From NCBI GenBank assembly GCA_937914785.1, contig CALGIV010000054.1:1-6426 (forward strand): a stretch of 6,426 bases of DNA. Reading direction: 5' to 3'. Of this stretch, positions 5,471 to 6,426 are shown piece after piece. The notes beneath the pieces are model-generated. The model searched no databases, was not told where the DNA came from, and worked only from the letters and a program-made list of their open reading frames with translations. The translations under genes and the position numbers were made by a program. The DNA is from an uncultured Eubacteriaceae bacterium. GTDB taxonomy: Bacteria; Bacillota; Clostridia; Eubacteriales; UBA1433. Every line of letters begins with the position of its first letter. Position 1 is the stretch's first letter.

Positions 5471-6426
5471 TTGCAGAAAAAACAGGCAATCATCCTTGCC
5501 GCAGGAAAAGGGACGCGCATGAAGAGCGACAGACCCAAAGTTTTACATACAATTTGCGGAAAAAGTATGCTTGATTATGTCATTGATCATGCCAGAGGTG
5601 CGGAGATATCCGACATCGCTGTTATCATCGGATATCAAGCAGAGGAAGTCGGCGCCACACTACCAAAGGACGTCACTCCTTTCACCCAGCACGAACAACT
5701 TGGTACAGGCCATGCCGTTCTGCAGGCGCTGCCGTTTGTCGATGACGAAGCGTATGTCGTTATTTTATGCGGTGACGCGCCGATGGTAAGTGCCGATGTG
5801 ATTAAAAACCTGTATGATTATACTGCAAAGGGCCATCTGGACGCTGTTGTGCTTTCAACGAAGCTGGACGATGCGACAGGCTATGGCAGGATCGTCCGCG
5901 ATAATACCGGCCGAATCAGCCGGATTGTCGAACACAAAGACGCAACAGAAGAAGAACGGCAGATCTGTGAAATCAACTCCGGCGTCTATTGCTTTAACGG
6001 AAAAAGCCTGCGCTACGCACTGGCTAAATTAGATAACGACAACGCGCAAAACGAATACTATTTCACCGATACCATCCAAATCCTGCTAAAGCACGGCGCC
6101 AAAGTCGACGCATTGGTTGAGGCGAATGCAAACATCATCAAAGCCGTCAACGACAAAGCCCAGCTCGCCGAAGTCGAAGCGCTGATGCGGGAACAAATCA
6201 ACACAAAATGGCTTTATGAGGGCGTCACGATGATCGACCCCAAAACAACATATATATCTTACGATTCAATTCTATCTCCCGGCGTCACACTTTATCCCGG
6301 CGTCATCATCGAAGGGAAGAGCCGTATCGGCACAAACACCACGATCACCGCTGCTTCGCGCATCGCCGACAGCACAATCGGCAGCGATTGTACGATTCAA
6401 AGCTCTACTATTCTCAGCAGTACGAT
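5471..6426 (+). CDS. glmU: Bifunctional UDP-GlcNAc pyrophosphorylase / GlcN-1-P acetyltransferase GlmU (3'-partial)
   Basis: GlmU acetylates glucosamine-1-phosphate and then uridylates the product to UDP-GlcNAc, the precursor of peptidoglycan and other envelope glycans. The start is TTG (5471-5473), six bases after GGAGGTG (5458-5464). The frame is open for 318 codons to the window edge, about 70% of the usual ~455 residues. The N-terminal pyrophosphorylase domain shows LAAGKGTRMKSDRPKVLH (9-26, with Arg16 and Lys23), QLGTGHAV, CGDAPM (Asp102), GYGRIVR, EINSGVY (Asn169) and AVNDKAQLAEVE (Asn227). The two Asn residues match E. coli numbering and belong to the metal/nucleotide site. From about residue 250 the hexapeptide repeats of the left-handed beta-helix begin (GVTMIDP, GVTLYPGVIIEGKSRIG). 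The acetyltransferase catalytic residues lie beyond the window. Normal members have Leu where this protein has Arg21; the change is outside the key residues. Confidence 0.97.
   Translation, partial: MQKKQAIILAAGKGTRMKSDRPKVLHTICGKSMLDYVIDHARGAEISDIAVIIGYQAEEVGATLPKDVTPFTQHEQLGTGHAVLQALPFVDDEAYVVILCGDAPMVSADVIKNLYDYTAKGHLDAVVLSTKLDDATGYGRIVRDNTGRISRIVEHKDATEEERQICEINSGVYCFNGKSLRYALAKLDNDNAQNEYYFTDTIQILLKHGAKVDALVEANANIIKAVNDKAQLAEVEALMREQINTKWLYEGVTMIDPKTTYISYDSILSPGVTLYPGVIIEGKSRIGTNTTITAASRIADSTIGSDCTIQSSTILSST

Noticed and set aside
5571..6032. Two plus-strand 72-codon frames
   Set aside because: They lie in another frame inside glmU, which is continuously open from the TTG at 5471 with all pyrophosphorylase motifs.

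Overview
The window looks like chromosomal housekeeping DNA from a low-to-mid GC Bacillota (Firmicutes), most like the Clostridia or a close relative. The reasons are a spoVG–glmU pair, a MurC with the GIGGxSMSG and TEACEY motif variants, strong Shine-Dalgarno sites (AGGAGG, GGGAGG, GGAGGTG), and AT-rich intergenic DNA between roughly 50% GC genes. I cannot name a genus from this sequence.

Layout: positions 1-2905 on the + strand carry the 3' part of an arginine operon. It holds argJ (5'-truncated by the window edge), argB and argD, separated by only 12 and 10 bases, with each downstream ribosome binding site overlapping the preceding stop codon. A probable intrinsic terminator (2941-2972) closes the operon. 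Positions 2906-3273 are a convergent intergenic region without a convincing gene; a short minus-strand open stretch encoding a hydrophobic peptide may be a gene remnant. murC lies on the minus strand (3274-4686, TTG start preferred) with a good sigma-A-type promoter at 4717-4745. Positions 4687-5017 are the divergent murC/spoVG control region: very AT-rich, with two overlapping hairpins and two copies of the palindrome TGTATACA. On the + strand follow spoVG (5018-5305) and, after a 165-base gap with its own extended -10 promoter, glmU (5471 to the window end, TTG start, 3'-truncated).

How the genes work together: ArgJ, ArgB and ArgD cover the acetylated part of arginine synthesis. ArgJ recycles the acetyl group from acetylornithine to glutamate, ArgB phosphorylates N-acetylglutamate, and ArgD transaminates the semialdehyde made by ArgC, which is probably encoded upstream of the window. 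GlmU makes UDP-GlcNAc, the precursor of the UDP-MurNAc to which MurC adds L-alanine, so the right half is a peptidoglycan-precursor cluster with the RNA/DNA-binding regulator SpoVG between. In many Clostridia the order is murC-purR-spoVG-glmU, all co-oriented. Here murC is inverted and no purR is present.

I found no evidence for a novel system, defence locus, mobile element, CRISPR array or RNA gene. The points worth a second look are regulatory (murC/spoVG and spoVG/glmU intergenic structures), the unusual ends of ArgB, and the possible gene remnant after murC.
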